Shown one piece after another: positions 8,054 to 16,381 of a DNA stretch of 64,000 nt (position 1 is the first letter of the stretch; every line of letters starts with the position of its first letter). The DNA comes from Desulfobulbus oralis (GTDB taxonomy: Bacteria; Desulfobacterota; Desulfobulbia; Desulfobulbales; Desulfobulbaceae): assembly GCF_002952055.1 (NCBI RefSeq), contig NZ_CP021255.1, positions 1,649,501-1,713,500 of the forward strand, written 5' to 3'. Below the pieces are notes generated by a model. The model made no database searches, had not been told where the DNA came from, and saw nothing but the letters and a program-made list of their open reading frames with translations. Made by a program: the position numbers and the translations under genes.

Positions 8054-9343
8054 ATGCGACGCAAAATTTTGGGAGTAGTGTTGTTGGCCCTGGCGCTGGT
8101 ATTGCTGAATGGATCCGCTGTACTGGCCGAGGAAGAACAGTATATTGACATCAGTGCCACGGCGACCCGCAAAATTGTGGTGGCTGTGCCGGCCTTCGCC
8201 GGCTCGGCGGCGTCCCAGGGCAATGCCGGCATCACGGCGGCCAAGCTGGTCACCGAGGGCTTTGAACTCTACAGCATGCTGGACGTCCTCGACTTTGGCT
8301 CCTACGGCGGCCGCAGGGACGCGGACTGGAAGTCCCTGGGCGTCGATTATGTCGTGCTGGGCGATGTGAACGGCAGCCCCGGCGGACTGGCAGTGGGCGG
8401 CCAGATCCTGGACGTGGCGGGCAACCGCACCCTGCCAGGCCGGGTTTACCGGGGCGCGTCCGCTCAAATCGAGGACATGTCGCTCAGGCTGTGCGACGCC
8501 CTGATTGAAGACATGACCGGCGAGCCTGGCGTGGCCCGTACGCGCATGGCCTATGTCTCCGACGGCACGGGGCGCAAGGAAGTCTATGTCAGTGATGTCC
8601 TGGGGCATCATCCCCGCCAGATCACGCGGCACAAGGCCCTGGCCGTTTCTCCCCGCTTCTCTCCGGATGGCAACACCCTGGCCTACACCAGCTATCATCG
8701 CGGCAATCAGGATCTGTACCTGACCGATCTCCGGCAGAATGCCCAGACCACCTCCATTTCCAGGAGGCCCGGCCTGAATCTGGCGCCGGCCTTCACACCG
8801 GATGGCAATATGGTTGTGACCCTGAGTGTAGGCGGCAATCCCGATCTTTACCTGATGGACCGGCGCGGGCAGATCTTGAGCCGGCTGACCGAGCGTTCCG
8901 GCATCAATGTTTCGCCCTCGGTATCGCCGGACGGCCGGAGCATCGCCTTCTCCTCCGATCGCTCCCGGAGCGGGCATCCGCGGGTCTATATCATGGATCT
9001 GGGCAGCCGGCAGGTGCGGCTGCTGCAGTCCAGCGTCGGCGAGTGCAGCGAGCCGTCGTGGTCGCCCAAGGGCGATGAGATTGCCTTTACCGGGCTGGTC
9101 GGCGGCAGATATCAGGTCTTTGTCTGCGACAGAAATGGCGGCAATGTGCGGCAGGTGTCCAGCGGCGGCGGCGATTTCGAGATGCCGACCTGGGCGCCGG
9201 ACGGCCGTTTGCTGGCCGCAACCCGCAAGGCCGGCGGCCGCTCGCAGATCTGCGTTATGGACAAAAACGGCAAGGAAGTGCGTGTGCTCCTGAACATGCG
9301 CGGCAATCTGGCCTTTCCGCAGTGGTCGCCACGCCTGCCCTGA
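8054..9343 (+). CDS. tolB: TolB, periplasmic beta-propeller protein
   Basis: The ATG at 8054 follows AGGAAC and gives a Sec signal peptide (MRRKILGVVLLALALVLLNG, cut near residue 26). The mature protein has an N-terminal alpha/beta domain (about 35-160) and a six-bladed propeller built from DPP-type repeats: PRFSPDGNTLAYTS, PAFTPDGNMVVTLS, PSVSPDGRSIAFSSDRS, PSWSPKGDEIAFTG, PTWAPDGRLLAATR and the closing PQWSPRLP. TolB links TolA to the peptidoglycan-associated lipoprotein Pal. In most genomes pal is the next gene; here the next gene is cpoB, 56 bases on. Confidence 0.95.
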   Translation: MRRKILGVVLLALALVLLNGSAVLAEEEQYIDISATATRKIVVAVPAFAGSAASQGNAGITAAKLVTEGFELYSMLDVLDFGSYGGRRDADWKSLGVDYVVLGDVNGSPGGLAVGGQILDVAGNRTLPGRVYRGASAQIEDMSLRLCDALIEDMTGEPGVARTRMAYVSDGTGRKEVYVSDVLGHHPRQITRHKALAVSPRFSPDGNTLAYTSYHRGNQDLYLTDLRQNAQTTSISRRPGLNLAPAFTPDGNMVVTLSVGGNPDLYLMDRRGQILSRLTERSGINVSPSVSPDGRSIAFSSDRSRSGHPRVYIMDLGSRQVRLLQSSVGECSEPSWSPKGDEIAFTGLVGGRYQVFVCDRNGGNVRQVSSGGGDFEMPTWAPDGRLLAATRKAGGRSQICVMDKNGKEVRVLLNMRGNLAFPQWSPRLP

Positions 9344-9399
9344 GCGGATGCTCGAGATCCGCAGGGCGACTGAATTCCAAAGACAGGAGGATGCTGAAA

Positions 9400-10578
9400 A
9401 TGGGACACATTCGTTCGGTGGCGTATGCAATCGCCTTGTTGTTTCCCCTCTGCCAGTGCACGATTCAGGATGATATATATCGGTTGCAGAATCAGGTGCG
9501 CGCGGTCAACCAGAAGGTTGAAGCGCTGAGGGCAGGAGAGATGGGCTCTATGGAGCGTCGCCAGGCCAGCGCCGTGAACAAGCTGGGGGAGGTCGAGGAC
9601 GAAACCCAGCGGATGCGCTCCAACATGGAGGACAGTATCGCCCAGAACTCCCGCTTTCAGACCGATGTCAAGCAGAGTATCGCGGGCATGCAGGCGTCGC
9701 TGGATTCCTCCCGCCAGGCCAGTGACAGCAAGGTTGCCGAGCTGAACGCCAGGATTGCGGCCCTGGAAAGCCAACTGCAACGCATGCACGACTCGGCCAG
9801 CAAGGCGCAGCAGGAAAAGGTGGCGGCTGCGGAACAACGTGCCGCCGAAGCGCAGAAGCGGGCAGAAGAGGCCCGCCGGCGGGCCAACGATGCGGCCAGA
9901 CCCGGAACGACGCGCCCCGGCCATGCTCCGGAGCAGGGGCGGAGTCAGGGCTCAACAGCGGTTCCCCAGAATCCGGCGGCTGTGCAGATCACCACGGCTT
10001 CGGGAAAAACCAGAGTGGCTGGCGATGAGGTCGCTGTCCGCAACGGATCCGGCGCTGCAGCGGCACCTCCGCCTGGCGCGCAAAGGGCGGCCAGCACACC
10101 TGCAGCGACCCAGGCGCAGACCAGGGCGGCCTCTCCCGGCGGCAGCGCAGCGCCCGGCACAGCCAATGTGGCCATGCCAGCCAGCACGCCGGCTTCGGCT
10201 CCTGCAGCTTCTTCCTCCGACCCGTATTCGCGGGGCATGAGCCAGTACAATGGCAGGCAGTACAAGGAGGCCTACAAGTCCTTTGAAAAGGCGCTGGCCG
10301 CCAACCCCAACGGAAGCAAGGCAGCGGACACGCTCTACCATATGGGAGAAAGTCTCTTCAATCAGGGCGAGTACGATCTGGCTATCCTGGACTACCAGAA
10401 GGTCATTTCCAATCACGCCTCCAGCGCCCTGGCCTCCAAGGCCCTGCTCAAACAGGGCATGTCCTTTGAAAAATTGACCGACAACGAAACGGCGAAGATC
10501 ATCTATCGCAAGCTGCTGAGCGACTATAAACAGAGCCCGGAAGCCAGTCAGGCCCAGGAGCGCCTGAACAAACTGTGA
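9400..10578 (+). CDS. cpoB: CpoB/YbgF-like Tol-associated coiled-coil and TPR protein
   Basis: CpoB coordinates peptidoglycan synthesis with Tol-driven outer-membrane constriction. The 392-residue product has a hydrophobic N-terminal signal (SVAYAIALLFPLCQC), a heptad coiled coil (about 25-165, IYRLQNQVRAVNQKVEAL onward), a long Ala/Pro/Thr-rich linker (about 165-285) and a C-terminal TPR block (about 285-390) with DPYSRGMSQYNGRQYKEAY and DTLYHMGESLFNQGEYDLAI. The AGGAGG at 9385-9390 fits the ATG at 9400 better than the one at 9391. The cysteine at the signal end could be lipidated, but Q precedes it, so this is doubtful. The linker is longer than in E. coli. Confidence 0.88.
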   Translation: MGHIRSVAYAIALLFPLCQCTIQDDIYRLQNQVRAVNQKVEALRAGEMGSMERRQASAVNKLGEVEDETQRMRSNMEDSIAQNSRFQTDVKQSIAGMQASLDSSRQASDSKVAELNARIAALESQLQRMHDSASKAQQEKVAAAEQRAAEAQKRAEEARRRANDAARPGTTRPGHAPEQGRSQGSTAVPQNPAAVQITTASGKTRVAGDEVAVRNGSGAAAAPPPGAQRAASTPAATQAQTRAASPGGSAAPGTANVAMPASTPASAPAASSSDPYSRGMSQYNGRQYKEAYKSFEKALAANPNGSKAADTLYHMGESLFNQGEYDLAILDYQKVISNHASSALASKALLKQGMSFEKLTDNETAKIIYRKLLSDYKQSPEASQAQERLNKL

Positions 10579-10637
10579 GCCTGGCGGGCAGGAAACAACG
10601 GCTGGATGTCCTGCTGGTGGCGCGACATCTGCCCTGA
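10575..10637 (+). pseudogene. Possible 5' stub of a tlyA-like S4-domain rRNA methyltransferase gene
   Basis: A GTG overlapping the cpoB stop opens a 20-codon frame reading VSLAGRKQRLDVLLVARHLP and then TGA. KQRLDVLLVxR is the typical beginning of TlyA (S4 domain, 16S/23S rRNA 2'-O-methyltransferase). Nothing recognisable as the rest of TlyA follows in any frame. The match covers only about a dozen residues, so it is a weak call; a chance overlap is possible. Confidence 0.3.
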
Positions 10638-11101
10638 GGCCTGCAGCAGCCCGCGGCCTTGTCTGCGCTGAATCCACTCTCTGCCCGCTTGCCGGCACCA
10701 AAGGCAACCGGGAATTTTTTATACCTGGTCGGGGCCGCGACCTCATCCCCTTTCAGGCTCCGGAGGAGCCTCTGGCCCGCATGCAAGGTTCCTCTTTTCC
10801 GATCGATGCCGGCCGATTGCCCGCTGCCTGTTCCGGAGCGGAATGGGGGCTGGCTCAAGGTCGCAGGGTGTGGCGGGCGACGGCACAGGTCGGCAGCAGA
10901 AATCCCGACCAGCGATGGGCGAGCGCTCGTGGTCAAGCGCTGCTGGTGCAAAGCCTGCAAGTCCATTGGCCCTTGCGCGGGGAAGGCGGGGAGGCCTTTT
11001 TGCAAAAACCGGGACCTGCGCTGATGACCGGTGCGTCGGGCTCTGGCCTGATCCCCGATTTTCTGTAACCTACTATCCGCTTTGAGCAAAAGAAATAGAT
11101 C
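10638..11101 (+). other. Non-coding or decayed stretch between cpoB and the prephenate enzyme gene
   Basis: Several overlapping frames stay open here because the DNA is GC-rich. The best is a frame through 10781-11068 (reading RDLIPFQAPEEPLARM upstream, then MQGSSFPIDAGRLPA, ending ASGSGLIPDFL). It shows no family motif I recognise and has no clear start. It may be the worn remnant of a gene that followed cpoB, perhaps the rest of the stub at 10575. Confidence 0.4.
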
Positions 11102-12784
11102 ATGAGTTCTCTTGCCCTTGTCGGCACCGAGGCTTCGCTCGCCTGGCAGGCAGCCCGGAAATTCCTTGCGACCGCTGACATCCGTACCTGCCCCGACATG
11201 GCTTCCCTGCTCGCGATCTTTGCCAGCGGTGCAGTCGATTTTGCCCTGTTTCCGGTATACAACACCCGGGAAGGGGAGCAGAAGCAGCAGTTTCGCTTTT
11301 TTGACCGCATCACCCAGGGCTACTGGGTGGACAATGTGGTGCTGTACTCGCAGATTTCTCTGGGCGTTTTCGATCCGTCCCAGCCGCCGGCGGAGCTGCG
11401 CAGCGTGCTGGGCACCAGGGATGCGCTCAGCCAGAGCGAAGAGTATCTGGAGAGCCATTTGCCGCATGCCACCGTCATCACTGTGGCAGATGTCCAGACG
11501 GCACTGGCCACTTTTGGCCGGGAAGCACGGCAGTCCGTGGCGGTACTGGACAGCGAGGAGCGCTTGCGTGGCATGGGCCTGCACGTTCTGGAACGGGAAA
11601 TCGCGCCCTATAACCGCACCCGCTTTGCCGTGGTGGGCCGCACGCTTGCAGCGCCCAGCGGCTATGATGCCACGGTTTTCACCACCGAACCGCTCGCCGA
11701 CCGGGTAGGCGTCCTGGTGGACATCCTGGGCGAGTTCTCCCGGCGCGGCATCAGTATTCAGGACCTGCGCACCGAAAACGACGTCAAGACGCAAAAACTG
11801 CGCATCTACCTGGAGGTGGAGGGGCATATCCAGGACCCCGGCATAGCCGCGGCTGTCGAGTACATCGAGAACCGGGTCATCCAGCAGAAGGGGGCCATGC
11901 GGCTTCTGGGCAGTTTTCCCCGCGTGGACATGCGCACCAAGCACATCAGGACCATCGGCTTTATCGGCACCGGCGCGATGAGCAGGTGGTTTGCCGAACG
12001 GCTGAGGGGAGAAGGCTACGAGGTGCTGCTCAGCGGCCGCCAAACCGAGCTCCGGCCGGAAGAGATGATCGCACGTGCCGATGTGGTGATAGTGTGCGTT
12101 CCCATTTCGGTCACCAGGGCGACGGTGAGCAGGTATGCCCCACTCCTGGATTCGGGCAAGGCCCTGATCCTGCTTGCCGGCGAGTCGGAAGAGAACCTCA
12201 GGGCCGCGCTGGCAGGCACCAGGGCGGATGTCGAAGTGATGCTGGTCCATAATCTTTGGGGCCCCCGGGCCGCCACCATGCGCGACAAGAACGCCATTGT
12301 GGTGCGAACAGCCAAAAGCGGCATTTTGTGCAGCGAATTCGAGTCATTCCTGTACAAGCACGGGGCTGGCATCTTCCACGATACGCCCAGGCGGCACGAT
12401 CTCCTGATGGGCATCGGCCAGCGTCTGCCCACCATTATCTCCGTGGCCCTGGCCATGTCGCTCCACGACAACCGCATTGCCGGCGAGGATATTGCCAGCC
12501 ACTGCACCCTGACTTCCCTGTATCCCATTCTTGCCATGGCCAGGGTCCATTCGCAGAACCCCCGCACCTATGCCGAAATTATGGCCACTGCGGGCGACAG
12601 CAGTAAAATCGCCCGGGATTTCGTGAAGAATCTGAACAAAGTCATTGCCTTGGCCGATGCTTCTGCCATCCCGGCGCTGATCGACCAGATCAATGCCAAT
12701 ACCCATACTTTTGACGGGCATTTTCTGGAAACCTGCATGCAGCAGGCCCGGGCCATTGACGACGTGCTGAGCCGGATGCTCTGA
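11102..12784 (+). CDS. tyrA: Fused prephenate dehydratase-like / ACT / prephenate dehydrogenase protein
   Basis: The 560-residue protein has three parts. Residues 1-180 resemble prephenate dehydratase and keep the catalytic-loop TRF motif (YNRTRFAVVGR), but the usual GPxGTFS start is degenerate (VGTEASLAW) and the PVENSxxG motif reads PVYNTREG, so dehydratase activity is doubtful. Residues about 200-265 are an ACT regulatory domain (RVGVLVDILGEFSRRGISIQDLR), expected to sense Phe or Tyr. Residues about 280-560 are a TyrA-type dehydrogenase with GFIGTGAMSRWF for NAD(P) binding and the catalytic histidine in HNLWGPRAA, which would turn prephenate into 4-hydroxyphenylpyruvate for tyrosine. The gene stands alone between decayed sequences. 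Confidence 0.85.
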   Translation: MSSLALVGTEASLAWQAARKFLATADIRTCPDMASLLAIFASGAVDFALFPVYNTREGEQKQQFRFFDRITQGYWVDNVVLYSQISLGVFDPSQPPAELRSVLGTRDALSQSEEYLESHLPHATVITVADVQTALATFGREARQSVAVLDSEERLRGMGLHVLEREIAPYNRTRFAVVGRTLAAPSGYDATVFTTEPLADRVGVLVDILGEFSRRGISIQDLRTENDVKTQKLRIYLEVEGHIQDPGIAAAVEYIENRVIQQKGAMRLLGSFPRVDMRTKHIRTIGFIGTGAMSRWFAERLRGEGYEVLLSGRQTELRPEEMIARADVVIVCVPISVTRATVSRYAPLLDSGKALILLAGESEENLRAALAGTRADVEVMLVHNLWGPRAATMRDKNAIVVRTAKSGILCSEFESFLYKHGAGIFHDTPRRHDLLMGIGQRLPTIISVALAMSLHDNRIAGEDIASHCTLTSLYPILAMARVHSQNPRTYAEIMATAGDSSKIARDFVKNLNKVIALADASAIPALIDQINANTHTFDGHFLETCMQQARAIDDVLSRML

Positions 12785-12845
12785 TTCGGGTTTTTGCATG
12801 CAAGGCTCTCTTTAATGTCTCTTTCTGGGAATGGGAGAAAATCCC

Positions 12846-13171
12846 TCGCCTTGAGGCGAAGACTTCATGTACATCTGTTTGTTTCGCTTCCTCCACAGAT
12901 TTCTGTGAGTAAATTGGTTGGCCGCATAAAAGGGAAAACCTCACGCAAGCTGCTTGCAGAAAACCGACGTTTGTCCGGGCAATTTTGGGGCCGTCATCTG
13001 TGGGGTCGCGGATATTTTGCCGCCAGTTCAGGCAATGTCACAGACGATGTCATCATGCAATATATTGCAGAGCAGGACTTGGAGGAGCGAGCCCACGATG
13101 ACGATTTTACCCTGGCTCCGTAAGCCGCCTTGCAGGCGGCAATGGTTCGAAGCTACCGCCTTTAGGCGGTA
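12846..13171 (+). mobile_element. IS200/IS605-type element remnant (5'-truncated tnpA)
   Basis: The frame 12863-13123 encodes the C-terminal two thirds of a Y1 HUH transposase: the HUH histidines in LHVHLFVS, then VSKLVGRIKGKTSRKL, the WGRHLWGRGYF block, and the catalytic tyrosine in IMQYIAEQ. The N-terminal part (about 50 residues) is missing. Terminal-type hairpins flank it: TCGCCT-TG-AGGCGA at 12846-12859, GCCGCCT-TGC-AGGCGGC at 13124-13140 directly after the stop, and TACCGCCT-TT-AGGCGGTA at 13154-13171. IS200/IS605 elements transpose as single strands using such hairpins. This copy cannot make an active enzyme, but its ends could still be mobilised in trans. Confidence 0.8.
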
Positions 13172-13201
13172 GAGAATTCACTTGCCATCACCTGAGGATT
13201 G

Positions 13202-13861
13202 ATGATGCTGGAAGATGTGTTGCGGTATCTTGAGGAAAAACGGAGCTGTCCCCACTGTGGGCAGACACTGAGCCTGTGCCATGCGCCGTCCATTCATGTG
13301 GGCGATGGTCTGGGCTGGGGCTCGGAGTATCTGTTCATCTGTCTGAACGACGAGTGCCCGATGTTCGCCGGGGGCTGGGATTTCATTGCCCAGCAGTATG
13401 GCCATGTGGGTTCCTATCGGTATATGGAACTTCCCGGCTCCAGGGAGAATCATGCCATGATGGTGGCCGGAAAGGATGCCTTTACCGGCAGCATTGTGGA
13501 TGTGGACGAACTGCGGCGCCAGGACCAGCGGTATCAAAAACTGCAGGAAGCCCTGAGCCAGTTGGATACCTGCGTGGCCGAGCGGAATCTGGTCCCGGTG
13601 CTGACCGTGCTGCTGGATGATGCGGCCCGCCTGGACGAGCGCAAGCGGGCTGCATCCCTGTTGGCCGAGCTGAACGATCTCGACTGCGTGGAGCCGGTGC
13701 GCAATCACAGCTTCAGAGACGGGTCGCTGCAACTTCAGGTGAACATGGCCCTGAAGGCCGTGCTGGAGCATCACTACTTGAAGGAATGCCCCTACTGTGC
13801 CGAACTCATCAAGGCCCGGGCCAGGGTATGCAAGCACTGCAAGCATGAACTCGCCGCCTGA
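13202..13861 (+). CDS. Protein with N- and C-terminal zinc ribbons, function unknown
   Basis: The 219-residue product starts after GAGGAT with two adjacent ATG codons (13202, 13205). The N terminus has SCPHCGQTLSLC and a second Cys pair in LNDECPMF, and the C terminus has ECPYCAELIKARARVCKHCKHEL, a classic two-CxxC zinc ribbon. The middle is predicted helical, with a charged stretch (DVDELRRQDQRYQKLQEAL). There is no signal peptide and no membrane helix, so it is cytoplasmic. Such a layout suggests nucleic-acid or protein binding, but I do not recognise the family. It stands between an IS200 remnant and tRNA-His. Confidence 0.75.
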   Translation: MMLEDVLRYLEEKRSCPHCGQTLSLCHAPSIHVGDGLGWGSEYLFICLNDECPMFAGGWDFIAQQYGHVGSYRYMELPGSRENHAMMVAGKDAFTGSIVDVDELRRQDQRYQKLQEALSQLDTCVAERNLVPVLTVLLDDAARLDERKRAASLLAELNDLDCVEPVRNHSFRDGSLQLQVNMALKAVLEHHYLKECPYCAELIKARARVCKHCKHELAA

Positions 13862-13909
13862 TTCTGCTTGCGGAAAAGCCATCTATTGGGTATAGAGGCA
13901 ACTTCATAT

Positions 13910-13987
13910 GGTGAGTGTAGCTCAGCAGGTGGCAGCACCGGGTTGTGGCCTCGGAGGTCGTGGGTTCGAGCCCCTCCACTCACCCCA
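13910..13987 (+). tRNA. tRNA-His (GTG)
   Basis: The acceptor stem GTGAGTG pairs with CACTCAC, and the extra G at -1 (13910) faces C73, the identity element of histidine tRNA. The anticodon loop reads TTGTGGC with anticodon GTG. The D arm (TAGCTCAGCAGGTGGCA) and T arm (GTGGGTTCGAGCCCC) are standard. CCA is encoded at 13985-13987. Confidence 0.95.
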
Positions 13988-13994
13988 TGCAGAC

Positions 13995-14030
13995 AAAAAA
14001 GCTCGCATCTTGACGGTGCGGGCTTTTTTT
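13995..14030 (+). terminator. Rho-independent terminator of tRNA-His
   Basis: AAAAAAGCTCGCA and TGCGGGCTTTTTTT form a GC-rich stem (one G-T pair) around a short loop, ending in seven T. It lies eight bases after the tRNA CCA end. Confidence 0.85.
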
Positions 14031-14151
14031 GTCTTCTGGCCGGGCAGGCGGCGGGATGCAATTTTCGTGGCCAAGTACGCGCTTTGCGTGTAGGCTGCAA
14101 CTGCACCGTTCTGTCGTGGGGAGAACTTCGTTTCCTGTGTGCGGAGGACAT

Positions 14152-14439
14152 ATGGTTTTTGAAGGCTTGAAGTTGATGGTGCTGGGCATGGCCGTGGTCG
14201 CCATCTTTCTGACCGTGATGATCCTGGCGATCAGCCTCTCGGCCCACTTGCTGCGGGCTTCGACTGCACGGGAGCTGGAGCAGCAGGGGAGCTCCGCCCA
14301 GGCCGGAGAAAAACGGCAGACGGCGGCCCGGTCGCCACACGCCGCAACCCGGGATGCGCCGGATGCGGAGGAGCGCCGGCGTCTGGTGGCGGTGCTGGCT
14401 GCCGCTGTGGCAGCACATCGTGCGCGACAGGCATCCTGA
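14152..14439 (+). CDS. OadG/MmdD-like small membrane subunit of a Na+-pumping decarboxylase
   Basis: The 95-residue product has a single N-terminal membrane helix (LMVLGMAVVAIFLTVMILAI, about residues 7-30) and a polar Ala/Arg-rich tail ending in AERRRLVAVLAAAVAAHRA-like sequence. This is the plan of the gamma/delta chains (OadG, MmdD, GcdC) that tether the carboxyltransferase and biotin carrier to the membrane pump. The ATG at 14152 follows CGGAGGA. Identification depends on the two downstream genes, because the chain itself is poorly conserved. It heads the gamma-carrier-beta cluster. Confidence 0.75.
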   Translation: MVFEGLKLMVLGMAVVAIFLTVMILAISLSAHLLRASTARELEQQGSSAQAGEKRQTAARSPHAATRDAPDAEERRRLVAVLAAAVAAHRARQAS

Positions 14440-14533
14440 AAGAGTCATGGCGCTTTTGGCGCTGCCGGCCGTTTTGGAGGCTGGGCTGACAGCAGCGCTG
14501 CACCCTTCAAACTGAACTTTTGCGGAAGCAATC

Positions 14534-14914
14534 ATGGGCAAGGTAACTCGGTACAAGATTGAAGTGGATGGCTTTACCTATCAGGTCAGTGTGGAGGACG
14601 AGAGCGGCTGCGTGGCTGCGGTGAGCAAGGAGGCCCCGGCGGCTGCGCCCCGGCAGTCCGCTCCGGAGGCGCCCAAGGCTGTCCGTCCCCAGAAGCGGGA
14701 ACGTTTGGCCGTCAACACGATGATGCCCGGCCGGGTGTGCAGCATTCTCGTGCAGGTGGGCGACGAGGTCAACGAGGGCGACACGCTTCTGATGCTCGAG
14801 GCCATGAAGATGGAGTCGCCGATTTACGCCACCAAAAGCGGCGTGATCGACTCGATCGAGGTCAAAACAGGCGACAACGTCGCGGCCGGTCAGGTCCTCC
14901 TCAATATCCTCTAA
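14534..14914 (+). CDS. Biotin carrier subunit of a Na+-pumping decarboxylase
   Basis: The 126-residue protein ends in a complete biotinyl/lipoyl domain: [19 protein letters not shown], then [11 protein letters not shown] with the biotinylated lysine, then a mirror-image half ending [11 protein letters not shown] short N-terminal segment ([18 protein letters not shown]) and an Ala/Pro linker precede it, as in MmdC or the C-terminal part of OadA. It carries the carboxyl group from the carboxyltransferase to the beta subunit. No carboxyltransferase gene is in this window, so the substrate (oxaloacetate, methylmalonyl-CoA or glutaconyl-CoA) cannot be set. The beta gene follows 17 bases later. Confidence 0.9.
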   Translation: MGKVTRYKIEVDGFTYQVSVEDESGCVAAVSKEAPAAAPRQSAPEAPKAVRPQKRERLAVNTMMPGRVCSILVQVGDEVNEGDTLLMLEAMKMESPIYATKSGVIDSIEVKTGDNVAAGQVLLNIL

Positions 14915-14931
14915 GGACGAGGGCAAGACCT

Positions 14932-16278
14932 ATGAAACGATTCGCCCTCCTGCTCCCGGGCCTGTTGCCGGCTGTCCTGCTCTGCGCGGGGCTGGCCTGT
15001 GCGGCGACGCCCGAAGGCCAGAGCGCCATGCCGCCCATTGGGGAGATGGTCAAGAGCTTCTGCACCAAAACGGGTCTGTGGGCCTTTCTGTTTCCGGAGG
15101 AAGGCGGCTGGACCAACGGCATGGGCCGTTTGATCATGATGGGAGTTGGGCTGCTCCTGGTCTATCTGGCCATTGGCCGGCGCTACGAGCCGCTGCTGCT
15201 CTTGCCCATCGGCTTTGGCACCATTCTGACCAATATCCCCATGGCCGGTATGAACGATCAGGCCAGCCTCCATCTGCTGACGGCCCTGGCCGGCGGCGAA
15301 ACAGACCTCCACTTTGGCGGTCTCATTGGCGGCATGCTCAGCCTGATTTACGCCATCGGCATCAAGTCCGGGGCCTTTCCGCTCATCATTTTCATGGGCA
15401 TTGGGGCACTGACCGACTTCGGCCCCATGCTGGCCAATCCGAAGACCGCCTTTCTGGGCGGTGCGGCCCAGTTCGGCATCTTCGCCACCCTGATCGGCGC
15501 CCTGCTTTTGAGCGACTGCATGCCGGGTATCCACTTCGACCTTCTGGAGGCTGCCTCCATCGGCATCATCGGTGGCGCGGATGGGCCGACCTCCATCTTT
15601 CTGACCTCGCGACTGGCCCCGCATCTTCTGGGCCCGATTGCGGTGGCCGCCTATTCCTATATGGCCCTGGTGCCCATCATTCAGCCGCCGATCATGCGCC
15701 TGCTGACCACGGAAAAGGAGCGCAGGATCCGCATGGAACAGCTCAGGCCGGTGGGCAAGCGGGAGAAGATCGTCTTTCCGCTGGTCGTGCTGGGCCTGTG
15801 CGCCCTGTTGATTCCCTCTGCCGCGCCCCTGATCGGCTTTTTCATGTTCGGCAATCTGATGCGGGAATGCGGAGTGGTCGGCCGTCTCTCCGATACGGCG
15901 CAGAATGCGCTCTTAAACATCGTGACCATTTTCCTGGGCCTGGGCGTGGGCGCGCAGATGACCGCATCGCTCTTTCTCTCCCCGAAAACCCTGGGCATTC
16001 TGCTGTTGGGCGTCATCGCCTTCAGCCTGGGCACTGCTGCCGGCGTGCTGATGGCCAAACTGATGAATCTTTTGCCCGGCCCCAAAATCAACCCCCTGAT
16101 CGGCTCGGCGGGCGTGTCGGCAGTGCCCATGGCGGCGCGGGTCAGTCACGAACAGGGCATGCGGGCGGACCCGACCAATATGTTGATGATGCACGCCATG
16201 GGGCCGAATGTGGCTGGCGTCATCGGCTCGGCAATAGCGGCCGGCGTGCTGCTCACGCTGAAGAACATCGGCGGCTGA
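14932..16278 (+). CDS. oadB: Beta subunit of a Na+-translocating decarboxylase (OadB/MmdB/GcdB)
   Basis: The ATG at 14932 gives 448 residues, beginning with a hydrophobic, signal-like stretch ([21 protein letters not shown]). The rest is a polytopic membrane protein of about ten helices with the family's signature segments: [33 protein letters not shown] with the conserved Na+-site aspartate, [14 protein letters not shown] and [18 protein letters not shown] followed by [14 protein letters not shown]. This subunit decarboxylates carboxybiotin and exports two Na+ per turnover. The mature chain is slightly longer than OadB of Klebsiella because of the extra N-terminal helix. It forms an operon with the gamma and biotin carrier genes. 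Confidence 0.94.
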   Translation: MKRFALLLPGLLPAVLLCAGLACAATPEGQSAMPPIGEMVKSFCTKTGLWAFLFPEEGGWTNGMGRLIMMGVGLLLVYLAIGRRYEPLLLLPIGFGTILTNIPMAGMNDQASLHLLTALAGGETDLHFGGLIGGMLSLIYAIGIKSGAFPLIIFMGIGALTDFGPMLANPKTAFLGGAAQFGIFATLIGALLLSDCMPGIHFDLLEAASIGIIGGADGPTSIFLTSRLAPHLLGPIAVAAYSYMALVPIIQPPIMRLLTTEKERRIRMEQLRPVGKREKIVFPLVVLGLCALLIPSAAPLIGFFMFGNLMRECGVVGRLSDTAQNALLNIVTIFLGLGVGAQMTASLFLSPKTLGILLLGVIAFSLGTAAGVLMAKLMNLLPGPKINPLIGSAGVSAVPMAARVSHEQGMRADPTNMLMMHAMGPNVAGVIGSAIAAGVLLTLKNIGG

Positions 16279-16381
16279 GCGAGGCTGGGCCGGGACCAGG
16301 CGGCGCCGGCTGTTTTTCCGGCCTGATCGCGCGGGCCGGTGATGCCCGGTTTTTGAAACTGTTTTTTGAGGAATTGGGGCT

